From Legionella shakespearei DSM 23087 (lineage in GTDB: Bacteria; Pseudomonadota; Gammaproteobacteria; Legionellales; Legionellaceae): a stretch of 32,258 nt of DNA. This document shows, piece after piece, positions 18,800-26,742 of the stretch; the first letter of the stretch is position 1; every line of letters begins with the position of its first letter. Where the stretch lies: positions 62,588 to 94,845 of the forward strand of contig NZ_KB892404.1 in assembly GCF_000373765.1 (NCBI RefSeq), read 5' to 3'. Position numbers and translations under genes: made by a program. A model generated the notes under the pieces. The model was not told the origin of the DNA. It did no database searches and worked only from the letters and a program-made list of their open reading frames with translations.

Positions 18800-19580
18800 T
18801 ATTTTACAACGTATAGCCGATCATAAAGCGACAGAAGTCTCGATCGCTAAGAAAAACAAACCTTTGCAGAGTCTGCCCACGCACCCACCAGTACCGCAGC
18901 GTGATTTTGTGGCGGCATTAAAAAATAATAAAACCCCATCTATTATTGCAGAAATTAAAAAGGCATCTCCCAGTAAAGGATTAATCAGAGAGCAGTTTGA
19001 TGTTGCTGAAATTGCTGCAACTTATGAGCAAAATGGCGCTAAATGTCTTTCTGTTCTTACTGATATTGAATTTTTCCAGGGACATCCCGACTATTTGCTT
19101 GCAGCCAAAAACCATTGCCAATTGCCTGTACTGCGTAAGGATTTTATTATTGATCCTTATCAGATTCATGAAAGTCTTGCTTTAGGTGCTGATTGTATTT
19201 TACTTATTGTTGCGATGCTCGATGACGTGCAATTGATGGATTTTTGTCAGACGGCGCAAGAGTTGCATATGGCAGTCCTTGTCGAAAGCCATACCAGAGA
19301 AGAATTGAACAGAGCCTTAAAACTCCCTACCCCACTTATTGGCATTAACAACCGCAGCCTTCATACTTTTAAAACGGATATACAGCTTAGTATTGAATTG
19401 AAAGACATGGTACCAGAAGACAGGCTGATTATTACTGAAAGTGGTATTAATACTCATGATGATATTGAATTAATGCAATCGCATGGAATTAATACTTTTC
19501 TTGTAGGTGAAAGTTTAATGAGAGCTCCTGATATTGGATATGCGTTGAGGATATTGATAAATGGAGGCAATCTTATCTGA
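18792..19580 (+). CDS. trpC: TrpC, indole-3-glycerol phosphate synthase (monofunctional)
   Basis: This 262-residue TIM-barrel enzyme converts CdRP to indole-3-glycerol phosphate. Visible motifs are [12 protein letters not shown] near the N-terminus, [36 protein letters not shown] and a C-terminal [12 protein letters not shown]. It lacks the fused TrpF domain present in E. coli TrpC. Last gene of the long kdsD-to-trpC series; after it the gene density drops and repeats begin. trpB, trpA and trpF are not here. Confidence 0.97.
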   Translation: MNSILQRIADHKATEVSIAKKNKPLQSLPTHPPVPQRDFVAALKNNKTPSIIAEIKKASPSKGLIREQFDVAEIAATYEQNGAKCLSVLTDIEFFQGHPDYLLAAKNHCQLPVLRKDFIIDPYQIHESLALGADCILLIVAMLDDVQLMDFCQTAQELHMAVLVESHTREELNRALKLPTPLIGINNRSLHTFKTDIQLSIELKDMVPEDRLIITESGINTHDDIELMQSHGINTFLVGESLMRAPDIGYALRILINGGNLI

Positions 19581-19701
19581 TCCATTCTTTGATTCGTAAG
19601 CAGCATTAGTGGATTAACCCCGACGTAAGAAAGACAGGTTCCAAATTTTTACCTGGTTGAATCAATTGAATGGTACTTACTTAAGATGTTTTGGTCTCTT
19701 C

Positions 19702-19751
19702 TCTACGTCGTCCTTCGCGCCAAAAGACACGCTCAGGACGACGTGGATCGG
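19702..19751. repeat. Palindromic repeat family A, deletion derivative A5
   Basis: CTACGTCGTCC is joined directly to TTCGCGCCAAAAGACACGC and the right-arm end GGACGACGTGGATCGGG. Most of the left arm and the loop are missing. It is followed after about 10 bp by REP-like unit B3. Confidence 0.75.
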
Positions 19752-19760
19752 GTGTACATC

Positions 19761-19795
19761 GATCTCCTGTATTACGCTTTGCTAATACGAGCTAC
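19761..19795 (-). repeat. REP-like element, family B, single minus-strand unit (B3)
   Basis: Read on the minus strand: GTAGCTCGTATTAGCAAAGC, then GTAATACAGGAGATC. The GTAG head and the CGTATTA/TAATAC hairpin match B1 and B2, while the apical bases differ. Confidence 0.6.
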
Positions 19796-19811
19796 AAAAC
19801 TACCTCAAACA

Positions 19812-19949
19812 TTATGGCTCAGGTGTCTCTCTTGGCTCAGGCTCTGGTAACTGAGGATCTTCTGGTTCAAAGGGCTGTGGCTCGAATGGATACTCTATAG
19901 GTTCTATCGGAAACTCATCAGGCTCATCAGGTACTTCTCCATTGTTCAT
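19812..19949 (-). CDS. Small Pro/Glu-rich ORF (45 residues)
   Basis: This short minus-strand ORF starts at the ATG at 19949 and ends TAA at 19812-19814. The peptide begins MNNGEVPDEPDEFPIEP and continues in proline/acidic repeats to EPEPRETPEP. About half of the residues are P or E, and it has essentially no basic residues. An AAAGGA seven bases before the ATG and an extended -10 promoter upstream argue that it is expressed. There is no signal peptide and no known domain. It ends downstream of the RhoGEF-like gene on the same strand, with a REP pair between. It may be a small disordered protein or the remnant of a larger gene; without comparison the call is moderate. Confidence 0.5.
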   Translation of the reverse strand: MNNGEVPDEPDEFPIEPIEYPFEPQPFEPEDPQLPEPEPRETPEP

Positions 19950-19982
19950 AATAAAATCCTTTTGTCAGGTATCCATGTTTTA

Positions 19983-20008
19983 AGTATAGCAAAATCTGAG
20001 GTTATCAA
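19983..20008 (-). promoter_or_regulatory. Candidate extended -10 promoter for the Pro/Glu-rich ORF
   Basis: On the minus strand TGCTATACT (extended -10, TATACT at 19983-19988) lies about 33 bp before the ATG. TTGATA at 20003-20008 is a -35-like hexamer but only 14 bp away, so the extended -10 would carry the recognition. Confidence 0.4.
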
Positions 20009-20028
20009 GAGAAATTCTGGATTAGTAT

Positions 20029-20105
20029 GTAGCCCGTATTAGCGGAGCGTAATACGGGATCGAAGTGGTAATGATCCCGTATTACGCTCCGCTAATACAA
20101 GCTAC
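20029..20105. repeat. REP-like pair family B, copy B2
   Basis: GTAGCCCGTATTAGCGGAGC and TAATACGGGATC (20029-20061) face the complementary unit at 20073-20105 with two mismatches near the outer end. Compared with B1 the apical bases differ (GCGGAGC versus GGCGCCAGC), but both arms changed together. It begins 12 bp past the stop of the RhoGEF-like gene. Confidence 0.8.
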
Positions 20106-20117
20106 AAATATGGAAGA

Positions 20118-20906
20118 TCAGACGTTTTCTGGAGAGTGGCTGGCGAGCTCATTATCGGAGTCAGAAGCAGACACAGACGATTCTTTTTCCAAAGTTGTTT
20201 TGCTGTCTGATGCTGCAGAAGAACCATACCACCAGGAATACAGACTCTTTCCTACAGGTTTTAACAGTAAGTCACCAAATTGATATCCTTTATTAATCGA
20301 GGCAAGATTGGAACTGCTATTCACCTCTTGCATACAGCCTTTAACCAAACCCAGCAATTCGTTTAACTCTTTCAAATTCTGTTCCGTCAAACCATCTTTC
20401 CTTCCCAAAGCTTCATTAATCAATAATTGATAACGAAAGCCTCTCTGAATCGGTTCGATGAGATAATCATCCAGGGACAGATTTTTAAAGGATTTACTAT
20501 TTAACGTAAAATATCCCTTAATTGTTTTAAAGCGCTCTGGATCTGCTTTATTTGCTACCATAAACCCATCATAAAGTTTTAAGTATTCTTTGTATTCAGT
20601 ATAAAACGACTTTAAAAGGCTTACACGCTGAACCCTTAATAATAAATGGGCATCTAAACTGGTAATTTGCGGGTCATAGGCTACTTTTGCATTTAAAAGC
20701 AAGGTATCAGAAATCCCTTTAAGCTTAAAAACTACTTCACGCAGTTGCAGTAAAAGCACATCCTGGCCAACATTAACATCGAGAGTTAAGGCAACTCCCA
20801 AATCGCCCAATTTTTCATTGTAGGTGTTTTCTGAAGTGATCATTTCACTAATCACTTTATTATTGTCTTCATTGGAGACTGTTGTTAGATCTTCTCTGCT
20901 TTGCAT
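20118..20906 (-). CDS. RhoGEF-like protein with a Dbl-homology (DH) domain, probable host-directed effector
   Basis: In this 262-residue protein residues about 15-198 align with the eukaryotic DH fold. Conserved region 1 is VISEMITSENTYNEKL, with Glu21 at the position of the catalytic glutamate. A CR2-like stretch is FYTEYKEYLKLYDGF (101-115). Conserved region 3 is LDDYLIEPIQRGFRYQLLIN, matching the L-x(2)-P-x-QR-x(2)-RY-x-LL hallmark. Asn196 in MQEVN sits where DH domains carry a conserved Asn. DH domains exchange nucleotide on Rho-family GTPases, which bacteria lack, so the target would be in a host cell. There is no PH domain and no signal peptide; the last about 30 residues are Ser/Asp/Glu-rich, which could serve Dot/Icm export. 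The ATG at 20906 has GAGGA upstream. Activity and delivery are inferred. Confidence 0.8.
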   Translation of the reverse strand: MQSREDLTTVSNEDNNKVISEMITSENTYNEKLGDLGVALTLDVNVGQDVLLLQLREVVFKLKGISDTLLLNAKVAYDPQITSLDAHLLLRVQRVSLLKSFYTEYKEYLKLYDGFMVANKADPERFKTIKGYFTLNSKSFKNLSLDDYLIEPIQRGFRYQLLINEALGRKDGLTEQNLKELNELLGLVKGCMQEVNSSSNLASINKGYQFGDLLLKPVGKSLYSWWYGSSAASDSKTTLEKESSVSASDSDNELASHSPENV

Positions 20907-20945
20907 AATAGTTCCTCTTAACTAGCCCTTAAAACTCTGGGCACA

Positions 20946-20987
20946 ACAAATGAGAATCATTTTAGCACAAAGATCAAATAATTAACA
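20946..20987 (-). promoter_or_regulatory. Fur-box-like operator over the RhoGEF-like gene promoter
   Basis: ACAAATGAGAATCATTTTA (20946-20964) matches the classical 19-bp Fur box at 13 positions and has a perfect AAATGA-GAA-TCATTT core. On the minus strand it overlaps an extended -10 (TGC-TAAAAT, 20959-20967) with TGTTAA (20982-20987) 17 bp upstream as a weak -35. The site is 42-58 bp before the ATG, suitable for iron-dependent repression. Confidence 0.5.
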
Positions 20988-21131
20988 CTAAGTAGCAAGA
21001 TAAAGAACAAATTAATTAGCGAGGCTCACTAGGATCACTTCTCAGTTGAACCAGTTACACTTCAAAACTGGCAATATTCTATGATAATCTTCGGGCTATT
21101 GTGGTGTTCTGTATTTGAAGAGGGAATAAAG

Positions 21132-21968
21132 ATGAAGGTAGCTGTAATCACTGGTGCTGCAAGTGGCATAGGGCTGGCTTTAAGCCTTGTTTGTCTTCAG
21201 CGGGACATGGCAGTAGTTATGGTGGATAAAGACAGTGTAAAACTCGACAATGAGGCAACCCGGCTAACAGCCCAATACCCTGATCAGATTCTTTGTGTTC
21301 CTTGTGATGTCACAAAGCCTCTGGAAATAGAAGAGTTACTTGTTGCTGTTGATAAAAAATTGGGCCGTGTGGACTGGATTTTTAATAATGCGGGAATTAT
21401 AGGAAATCTGGCTCCGGTGTGGGATTTAAAACCAGAGCACATTCATCAGGTTATGGACGTAAATTTATATGGCATGATTCACATGATTCGTGTATTTATG
21501 CCCTATTTAATCAAACAGGATAATCCAGCGCACATTATCAATATGGCGAGTTTATATGCCCTTTGCTCAGGGTCGCAAATGGCAGCCTACTCCATGTCAA
21601 AGCATGCCGTTCTGGCCTTGTCAGAATCGCTGCATTTTGATATTCAACGTATGGGACATAGGGTTGATGTCTCTGTCGTTTTTCCATCTTTTACAGATAC
21701 TTCACTATTATCCAAACCATCCGAGGTTGATGCAACATTTCAGAATACCTTGAATTCGCTTTTAGCCCATTCAAGACCTGCTGAGGATGTTGCCCTTCAT
21801 GTGGTGCAGGAAGTAGAGCATAAAAAGTTTTATATTTTGCCGGACAAGGAAGTGAAAGGATATTGCGAAGATCGTACTAAAGCGATCCTGTTGCAGGAAA
21901 ATCCTCATGTGAACAGCATTGAAAAACTGATGGGATCTTTGATGAAGCGAAAGAGGCGGGCTTCCTGA
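21132..21968 (+). CDS. Short-chain dehydrogenase/reductase (SDR)
   Basis: This 278-residue classical SDR has the cofactor motif TGAASGIG (7-14), NNAG in FNNAGIIG, catalytic Ser in INMASLYAL and the YSMSK Tyr/Lys pair. An Asp after the second strand (VMVDKD) suggests NAD(H) preference. The substrate is unknown. The open frame reaches an ATG at 21081, but the ATG at 21132 begins right at the Rossmann strand and has GAGGGA seven bases upstream. CCAGTT-N9-AACTGG (21051-21071) upstream could be an operator. It is divergent from the RhoGEF-like gene and convergent with the flavin monooxygenase; the three may share lipid or xenobiotic oxidation, but this is only inference. Confidence 0.88.
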   Translation: MKVAVITGAASGIGLALSLVCLQRDMAVVMVDKDSVKLDNEATRLTAQYPDQILCVPCDVTKPLEIEELLVAVDKKLGRVDWIFNNAGIIGNLAPVWDLKPEHIHQVMDVNLYGMIHMIRVFMPYLIKQDNPAHIINMASLYALCSGSQMAAYSMSKHAVLALSESLHFDIQRMGHRVDVSVVFPSFTDTSLLSKPSEVDATFQNTLNSLLAHSRPAEDVALHVVQEVEHKKFYILPDKEVKGYCEDRTKAILLQENPHVNSIEKLMGSLMKRKRRAS

Positions 21969-22056
21969 ACTTGAGCTCTGTAGTCCGGTTGAGAGCAACT
22001 GATTATTCCAGACATCTCTGGGAACTCTGTGTATGGGTGCAGGAAATAAAGTACGT

Positions 22057-22110
22057 GCCATTATAACTGTTCCGCTTCCTGACGGTCGCGGCTCGGTTTT
22101 CGTGCGTTCC
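22057..22110 (+). repeat. Inverted repeat family D, half copy D2
   Basis: GCCATTATAACTGTTCCGCT followed by TCCTGACGGTCGCGGCTCGG matches the left arm of D1 and about 15 bp before it. The right arm is absent; a complete family A element begins 6 bp later. Confidence 0.75.
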
Positions 22111-22115
22111 TAGCG

Positions 22116-22246
22116 CCATTCCCCGATCCACGTCGTCCTGAGCGCGTCTTTTTGCGCGAAGGATCTCCTGAAAGCGGCATGGTGCCAATATTTGGAGATC
22201 CTTCGCGCAAAAAGACGCGCTCAGGACGACGTGGATCGGGGAATGG
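22116..22246. repeat. Palindromic repeat family A, longest copy A6 (53-bp perfect arms)
   Basis: Arms 22116-22168 and 22194-22246 are perfect reverse complements over 53 bp around a 25-nt loop in the same orientation as A1. The arms extend outward to CCATTCCCC/GGGGAATGG, probably the true end of the element. After it a REP-C remnant lies at about 22280-22303. The rest of 21969-22347 shows no gene. Confidence 0.92.
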
Positions 22247-22347
22247 TGAAGATATGTAGAGGCGAAGATGTGTAGAGATTCAGCTGCAAACAGACCGGGC
22301 TACAAAAACTGCTTAAGTAAGTGCCATTCGTTGCAACCGGAGCAGGA

Positions 22348-23682
22348 TTACAACTTAAAACCAAAACGCTTTTGTCCCAGCATTTGCAACAACTCACGCC
22401 GGAACATATGATAGTCCACTTCCAATGCGTGGCGTCTATGGGATTTAAAGCGGTAATGCGGCTTTTTAATTTCTTTCGCAATTTTCTTATGTAATTCTTC
22501 AGGCCTGTTTAAAGTGCCATTAATAATGCGTGCGACAATTTTTGACTGATAATCTGCCAAAGGCCAGATACACCCTTGCGGTTGGCATAAACCAATAAAA
22601 TACAGATTATCGAAATCTGCATGCATCATTTTTCGATAAAGAGGAACTTCTGTGGAGTTAGTGAAATCAATACATTCTTTATCAAAGAATGGAAAACTGA
22701 TTTTATAGCCGGTAGCGAAAATGACTGTATCATATTCTTCTGTTCTACCGTCACTGAAATGAACTTTATTTCCCTCAAAATGGTCTATTCCCGGACGCGG
22801 AGCTACTTTTCCATGACGAATAGAATAAAGCAATTCAGAATTAATTGTCGGATGAATTTCCAAGGGTCCGCAATCAGGTTTCATCAGCTTGTATTTGTCA
22901 TATCTCCCTTGTAACAGTCTGATGACAATCTGAATACACTTTTGTCTTAGCCAGGCCGGCATCCAGCGAATTTTTGCAAAGGCAACATCCGTAGGTTTGC
23001 CTATGATGAATTTTGGAAATATATGATAGCCTCGGCGCATACTGATAGAGGTCTGGGGCGTAACCCGTGATATCTCAACGGCTACATCGCAAGCTGAATT
23101 TCCCCCGCCAACTACAAGTACACGTTTGCCTGTAAAAACGGAAGCCTTTTTATACTGATGCGAATGGAGAAGCTCTCCTGAAAACTCACCTTCGTATTCA
23201 GGCAAAAAGGGATCCCAGTGGTGCCCATTCGCTACAAGTAAATAATCAAAACAGGTTTCATGGATACCTTGCTCATTTTCATAGACAACCTGCCATATAT
23301 TGTCGTCTGTACGGGTCACTTTCAGCACGGTAGTATTAAATGAAATGTATTTATATAAGTCGAAATGCTGGGCATAACTCTGAAAATACTTTAACAGCAA
23401 AGCATGCGATGGGTAATCGGTATAATGCACCGGCATGGGAAAGTCTTCAAACTCAGACCATCTTCTGGAACTGATAATATGCGTTGTTTCATAAACACTG
23501 GAATGAGCATTATTTTCGTCAAACACCCAATTACCGCCAACCTGATTATTCTTTTCAAAGGCGGTAATTGAGCTTAGCCCCTGCTCTTGCAGATTTTTAA
23601 TTGCAGCAAGACCACTAGGGCCAGCGCCAATAACACAGATGCGGGGAGAAGCTTGCATCTTAAGCGCCTTTTTTATTTCCAT
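22348..23682 (-). CDS. Flavin-containing monooxygenase (FMO-like, NADPH-dependent)
   Basis: This 444-residue class B flavoprotein monooxygenase has the FAD motif GAGPSG (19-24), the FMO fingerprint FSGELLHSHQY, the NADPH motif GGGNSACDVA and the late FATGYK motif. Such enzymes oxygenate soft N or S atoms with NADPH and O2. The layout resembles eukaryotic-type FMOs rather than Baeyer-Villiger enzymes (no FxGxxxHxxxW). The ATG at 23682 has AAAGG upstream; a second ATG at residue 9 also has AAGG, so the exact start is open. The start overlaps the 3' end of the upstream lipoprotein hydrolase by 23 bp, so the two are probably co-translated. The substrate is unknown. Confidence 0.9.
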   Translation of the reverse strand: MEIKKALKMQASPRICVIGAGPSGLAAIKNLQEQGLSSITAFEKNNQVGGNWVFDENNAHSSVYETTHIISSRRWSEFEDFPMPVHYTDYPSHALLLKYFQSYAQHFDLYKYISFNTTVLKVTRTDDNIWQVVYENEQGIHETCFDYLLVANGHHWDPFLPEYEGEFSGELLHSHQYKKASVFTGKRVLVVGGGNSACDVAVEISRVTPQTSISMRRGYHIFPKFIIGKPTDVAFAKIRWMPAWLRQKCIQIVIRLLQGRYDKYKLMKPDCGPLEIHPTINSELLYSIRHGKVAPRPGIDHFEGNKVHFSDGRTEEYDTVIFATGYKISFPFFDKECIDFTNSTEVPLYRKMMHADFDNLYFIGLCQPQGCIWPLADYQSKIVARIINGTLNRPEELHKKIAKEIKKPHYRFKSHRRHALEVDYHMFRRELLQMLGQKRFGFKL

Positions 23683-24403
23683 CAGCTAACACCTTTTCTA
23701 CTTTATCCATGATCATGGCTTGAACAATTTTATTTTTATCTATAGTAAAGTGATTTACATTCACATTTTTCAGTGTTTCAACATTAATGTTTTCTATCCT
23801 GGTTTTAGCCGGATCAACTGCCTTAAGCTTTAATCCACTAAACATGGGTACATAGCCTGGCTTGTACATATTTACGGCCAGCTTCACATTAGGGGGAACA
23901 ATACTTTGAGACACTGCATCGATAGTGACCAACAGATCCACAGGCACACCTGCCGCATTCAGATTACGAGCCACTTTGATTTGTTCATTTGCTCCCAGGG
24001 AGTGTCCCATCAGGATGATAGGCTTGTGTACTTTTTCTTTGTAATAGGCATTTATAATCTCACGACTTTCAGCGCCTGCGTTATACCACATGGTGCTCTG
24101 AGCAGGGACTTCATATTTATAGTGATCCATGACGGAATCCCTGAGCTGATACATACCAATACTGAACAAGCCCAAACCTCCGAGCATGGTATAGACCTCA
24201 CCTTTCTTGGCAGCAACGGTCTTGATTTGTTTTCCTTTCTTTTTATCCGAAGGAGCAACTTCTTCTTTGGAGTAATCTGGAATATCTTTTCGATAATTAC
24301 TACGGGTAACTGATAAATCAATACATCCACTCAATGTAAAGGTCATTAACAACAAAGGCAGAGGAAAAAGAAGACTTTTTGGCTGTTTGTTATAGTGGGT
24401 CAT
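23660..24403 (-). CDS. Lipoprotein with alpha/beta-hydrolase fold
   Basis: This 247-residue protein has a lipoprotein signal ending in the lipobox LSGC (Cys27), so it should be membrane-anchored by lipid. Residues 36-68 are a charged linker. The hydrolase part has the nucleophile elbow GHSLGA (Ser135), an Asp in VTIDAVSQ (Asp162) and a late His in VNHFTID (His218), a plausible catalytic triad. Lipase, esterase or thioesterase are all possible. Compared with typical hydrolases the region before the nucleophile is short. It overlaps the FMO gene by 23 bp, forming a two-gene operon. Confidence 0.82.
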   Translation of the reverse strand: MTHYNKQPKSLLFPLPLLLMTFTLSGCIDLSVTRSNYRKDIPDYSKEEVAPSDKKKGKQIKTVAAKKGEVYTMLGGLGLFSIGMYQLRDSVMDHYKYEVPAQSTMWYNAGAESREIINAYYKEKVHKPIILMGHSLGANEQIKVARNLNAAGVPVDLLVTIDAVSQSIVPPNVKLAVNMYKPGYVPMFSGLKLKAVDPAKTRIENINVETLKNVNVNHFTIDKNKIVQAMIMDKVEKVLADGNKKGA

Positions 24404-24517
24404 GATATTTTTATTGTAGTTTTTCGAAACTTTATCATAACGTATTCCATGATTATTTTACAGAGAAATATCAACTGTAGCCCTATTAACGAAGCGGGAT
24501 GTAGTGGTTTTCCCCCA

Positions 24518-24620
24518 ATCTACGTCGTCTTTTGACGCGAAGGAGCACCAAGTACTGGCACCATGCCGCTTTCAGGAGATCCTTCGCGCAAAAAAAACGC
24601 GCTCAGGACGACGTAGATCG
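24518..24620. repeat. Palindromic repeat family A, degraded copy A7
   Basis: The left arm is shortened (CTACGTCGTCTTTTGACGCG), the loop (GGCACCATGCCGCTTTCAG) has the A2 orientation, and the right arm is nearly complete, with a longer A-run. A decayed GTAG-headed unit precedes it at about 24477. Positions 24404-24779 hold no gene. Confidence 0.75.
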
Positions 24621-24641
24621 CGCTGAATCCTGGCACGGTGT

Positions 24642-24739
24642 GTAGCCCGGTCTGCTTGCAGCCGGGATCAAAGTGGCACCATGCCGCTTTCAGGAGATCC
24701 TTCGCGCAAAAAGACGCGCTCAGGTCGACGGGGATCTGG
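24642..24739. repeat. Chimera of REP-like unit C3 and the right half of family A (A8)
   Basis: GTAGCCCGGTCTGCTTGCAG and CCGGGATCAAAGTGGCACC (family C) run without a break into CATGCCGCTTTCAGGAGATC and the family A right arm. The join is at GGCACCAT, which both families contain. Confidence 0.75.
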
Positions 24740-24779
24740 GGACGATATGGAAACGCCAATACTGGCTAATTCCTAATAC

Positions 24780-26729
24780 TCAGTTTCCTTTTACTTTGGA
24801 TCCAGACGATAACAAGATTACAGGTGCCAAATAACGTCCCTGTCCCCATGGAATATGAACTACTTCCAAAGCCTTCCATTGGGTCTGATGTTCTACCTGA
24901 GTTGCAACTACCTGAATATCAAGGGTTTTGGCCATTTCATTAAAATAATGAATGAAAAACTGTTTGCTTTCATTTTCATCTATATCCTGCACCAGACTGC
25001 CATGCAGTTTTAAATAATCTATATGCAAATCACTTAAATAGTGCAAGGGCGAAAAATGTATACCCACCCTGTCTACGCCAATTTTTAAACCCAGTTTTTT
25101 AGCCTGTTTCACGAATGCTTTAACCGCGGTAAAATGGGTAACAATCATGGATTCATTAATTTCCAAAGCCAGATTTTTTAGTATTGCCGGTGGAATAGAT
25201 TTTAGTTGATTGAGATAATTTACACTGTGTTCTTCATTAATCAGCGTATCAGCAGAAATATTTACTGCATAGCACTGCTCGGCAACAATAAGATTTTTCC
25301 CTGCCAATTCATTAATCACATAAAGGTCAATAAGATGAGCAGCCCCCAATTTTTCTGCGACCGGCATAAAATAACCAGCACCCAACTCATTTCCGCTGTA
25401 ATTCTGTAAACGTACGAATATTTCATTGTGCAGGGTATCTGTCCCCCCATTGGTGACAGCTTGCGCATGCAGGCTTATTGTTTTTTGCTCTATAGAATTC
25501 CTGATATCCTCTTCAGTAATCAAGCGAGGGTATTTAAAGGTATCATGTTCTTTCTGACAATAGAAAACACCATTTTCACGCGCTTTTTTAACCGATAAAT
25601 CAACCATGGTTAACAAATTGGATACGGTTTGGTGAGCAAAATATCCAGAGGCTCCCATATGGGCATTACATAATTTTATGCCGCTGATCGCTCGGCGAAG
25701 AATATGCTCGAAGTCTTTGCATTGTGCATCAAAAACCTCAGGGTCCCGTTCGTGATTTACTATAGCAAAAGTACTGCCATTGATTCTTGCTACCGTACTT
25801 ACCGAAGCCTGAGTCCAAAAATCCTTGCATGCCTTGGCAACAATTAAAACCAGATTATCCCCCTGCTGGTAGCCTTGCTGCTGATTCAATTCATCCAGCC
25901 CGTCTATTACTATCATTAAAATATAGCCGGGTATGAATTCGTCTTCATTATCCAGAATCGAAGACAATTGTTGCAGGAAATAGCGTCTGTTACTTAAACC
26001 AGTTAAAGGATCCTGATAAACCTGTATTCTGAGTAATTCCGTTTGCTGCATTTGCTCCTGGAATAATGATTTGATCTTGATAACCATCTGGTTCATCGCT
26101 AAAGTCACTTGCTTTAACTCTGGAGTTTTGGGTATTTTGGTTTCAATAGGAAACTCATGCTCGGAAATAGCCAGTGCCTGGGCAGTTACCCTTTTCAAAG
26201 GCCTTAGCAAATATTGGATAAAACAATACACCAATAACAAGGATACTACACCAAAAAGAAGGTACGCTTTTACCATCTCTACCGCATTACGCCATAAGGA
26301 AGCATAGACATAGCTTGGATCACTGGTAACAGAAATTTCACCAGCCTGCATCCATCCGTCCATAATCAATGACGTTTTATCCGTAGGGGGCCATTCAATC
26401 AAATTAACAAACCACTGCGGAATATTCGTTTGCTGGGGAGGCAGTTTCTTGGAAACAAGTGTCTTACCCTTTATGTTTTTAACCTGGATTGACGAAAAAT
26501 AGCCTCTGTCAAAAACAGCCTGAACCATAGAGTTCATTGTCGGAATGTCATGAGTCGACAATGACTGCGATAAGGACAAGCCCAGAGAAGTGGCCGTGTC
26601 CTGCGCATTGCTTTCAATTTGCTCAATAAAAAAATTACGTGCATTGTTCATGGTTATTATATAGGTGCCAATAAAAACCACAAATAACATTACGAGCACA
26701 CCCAGAGCCATTTTCTTTATAAGTGTCAT
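24780..26729 (-). CDS. lapD: LapD-like inner-membrane c-di-GMP receptor (degenerate GGDEF and EAL)
   Basis: This 649-residue protein has TM1 (about 3-27), a periplasmic LapD/MoxY-type domain with GWMQAGEISVTSD, TM2 (about 154-172), HAMP, GGDEF and EAL domains. The GGDEF site reads RINGSTF, and EAL reads EIF; the catalytic DDFGTG is DRVGIH. Both enzymatic activities should be lost, leaving c-di-GMP sensing as in LapD. When c-di-GMP is bound LapD sequesters the protease LapG. The frame begins at a GTG (26738), but AAGG abuts that codon and is well placed for the ATG at 26729. It lies 13 bp after lapG. The L. pneumophila orthologue has, to my recollection, been called CdgS9. Confidence 0.9.
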   Translation of the reverse strand: MTLIKKMALGVLVMLFVVFIGTYIITMNNARNFFIEQIESNAQDTATSLGLSLSQSLSTHDIPTMNSMVQAVFDRGYFSSIQVKNIKGKTLVSKKLPPQQTNIPQWFVNLIEWPPTDKTSLIMDGWMQAGEISVTSDPSYVYASLWRNAVEMVKAYLLFGVVSLLLVYCFIQYLLRPLKRVTAQALAISEHEFPIETKIPKTPELKQVTLAMNQMVIKIKSLFQEQMQQTELLRIQVYQDPLTGLSNRRYFLQQLSSILDNEDEFIPGYILMIVIDGLDELNQQQGYQQGDNLVLIVAKACKDFWTQASVSTVARINGSTFAIVNHERDPEVFDAQCKDFEHILRRAISGIKLCNAHMGASGYFAHQTVSNLLTMVDLSVKKARENGVFYCQKEHDTFKYPRLITEEDIRNSIEQKTISLHAQAVTNGGTDTLHNEIFVRLQNYSGNELGAGYFMPVAEKLGAAHLIDLYVINELAGKNLIVAEQCYAVNISADTLINEEHSVNYLNQLKSIPPAILKNLALEINESMIVTHFTAVKAFVKQAKKLGLKIGVDRVGIHFSPLHYLSDLHIDYLKLHGSLVQDIDENESKQFFIHYFNEMAKTLDIQVVATQVEHQTQWKALEVVHIPWGQGRYLAPVILLSSGSKVKGN

Positions 26730-26742
26730 GGTTTTCACCTTA

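Noticed and set aside
20118-20906. RasGEF or SopE-type GEF as alternative family
   Set aside because: The QR-x(2)-RY pattern and CR1 are those of DH domains, and neither Ras-GEF nor SopE motifs are visible.
21081-21131. N-terminal extension of the SDR from the ATG at 21081
   Set aside because: The ATG at 21132 has a proper GAGGGA and starts right at the Rossmann fold.
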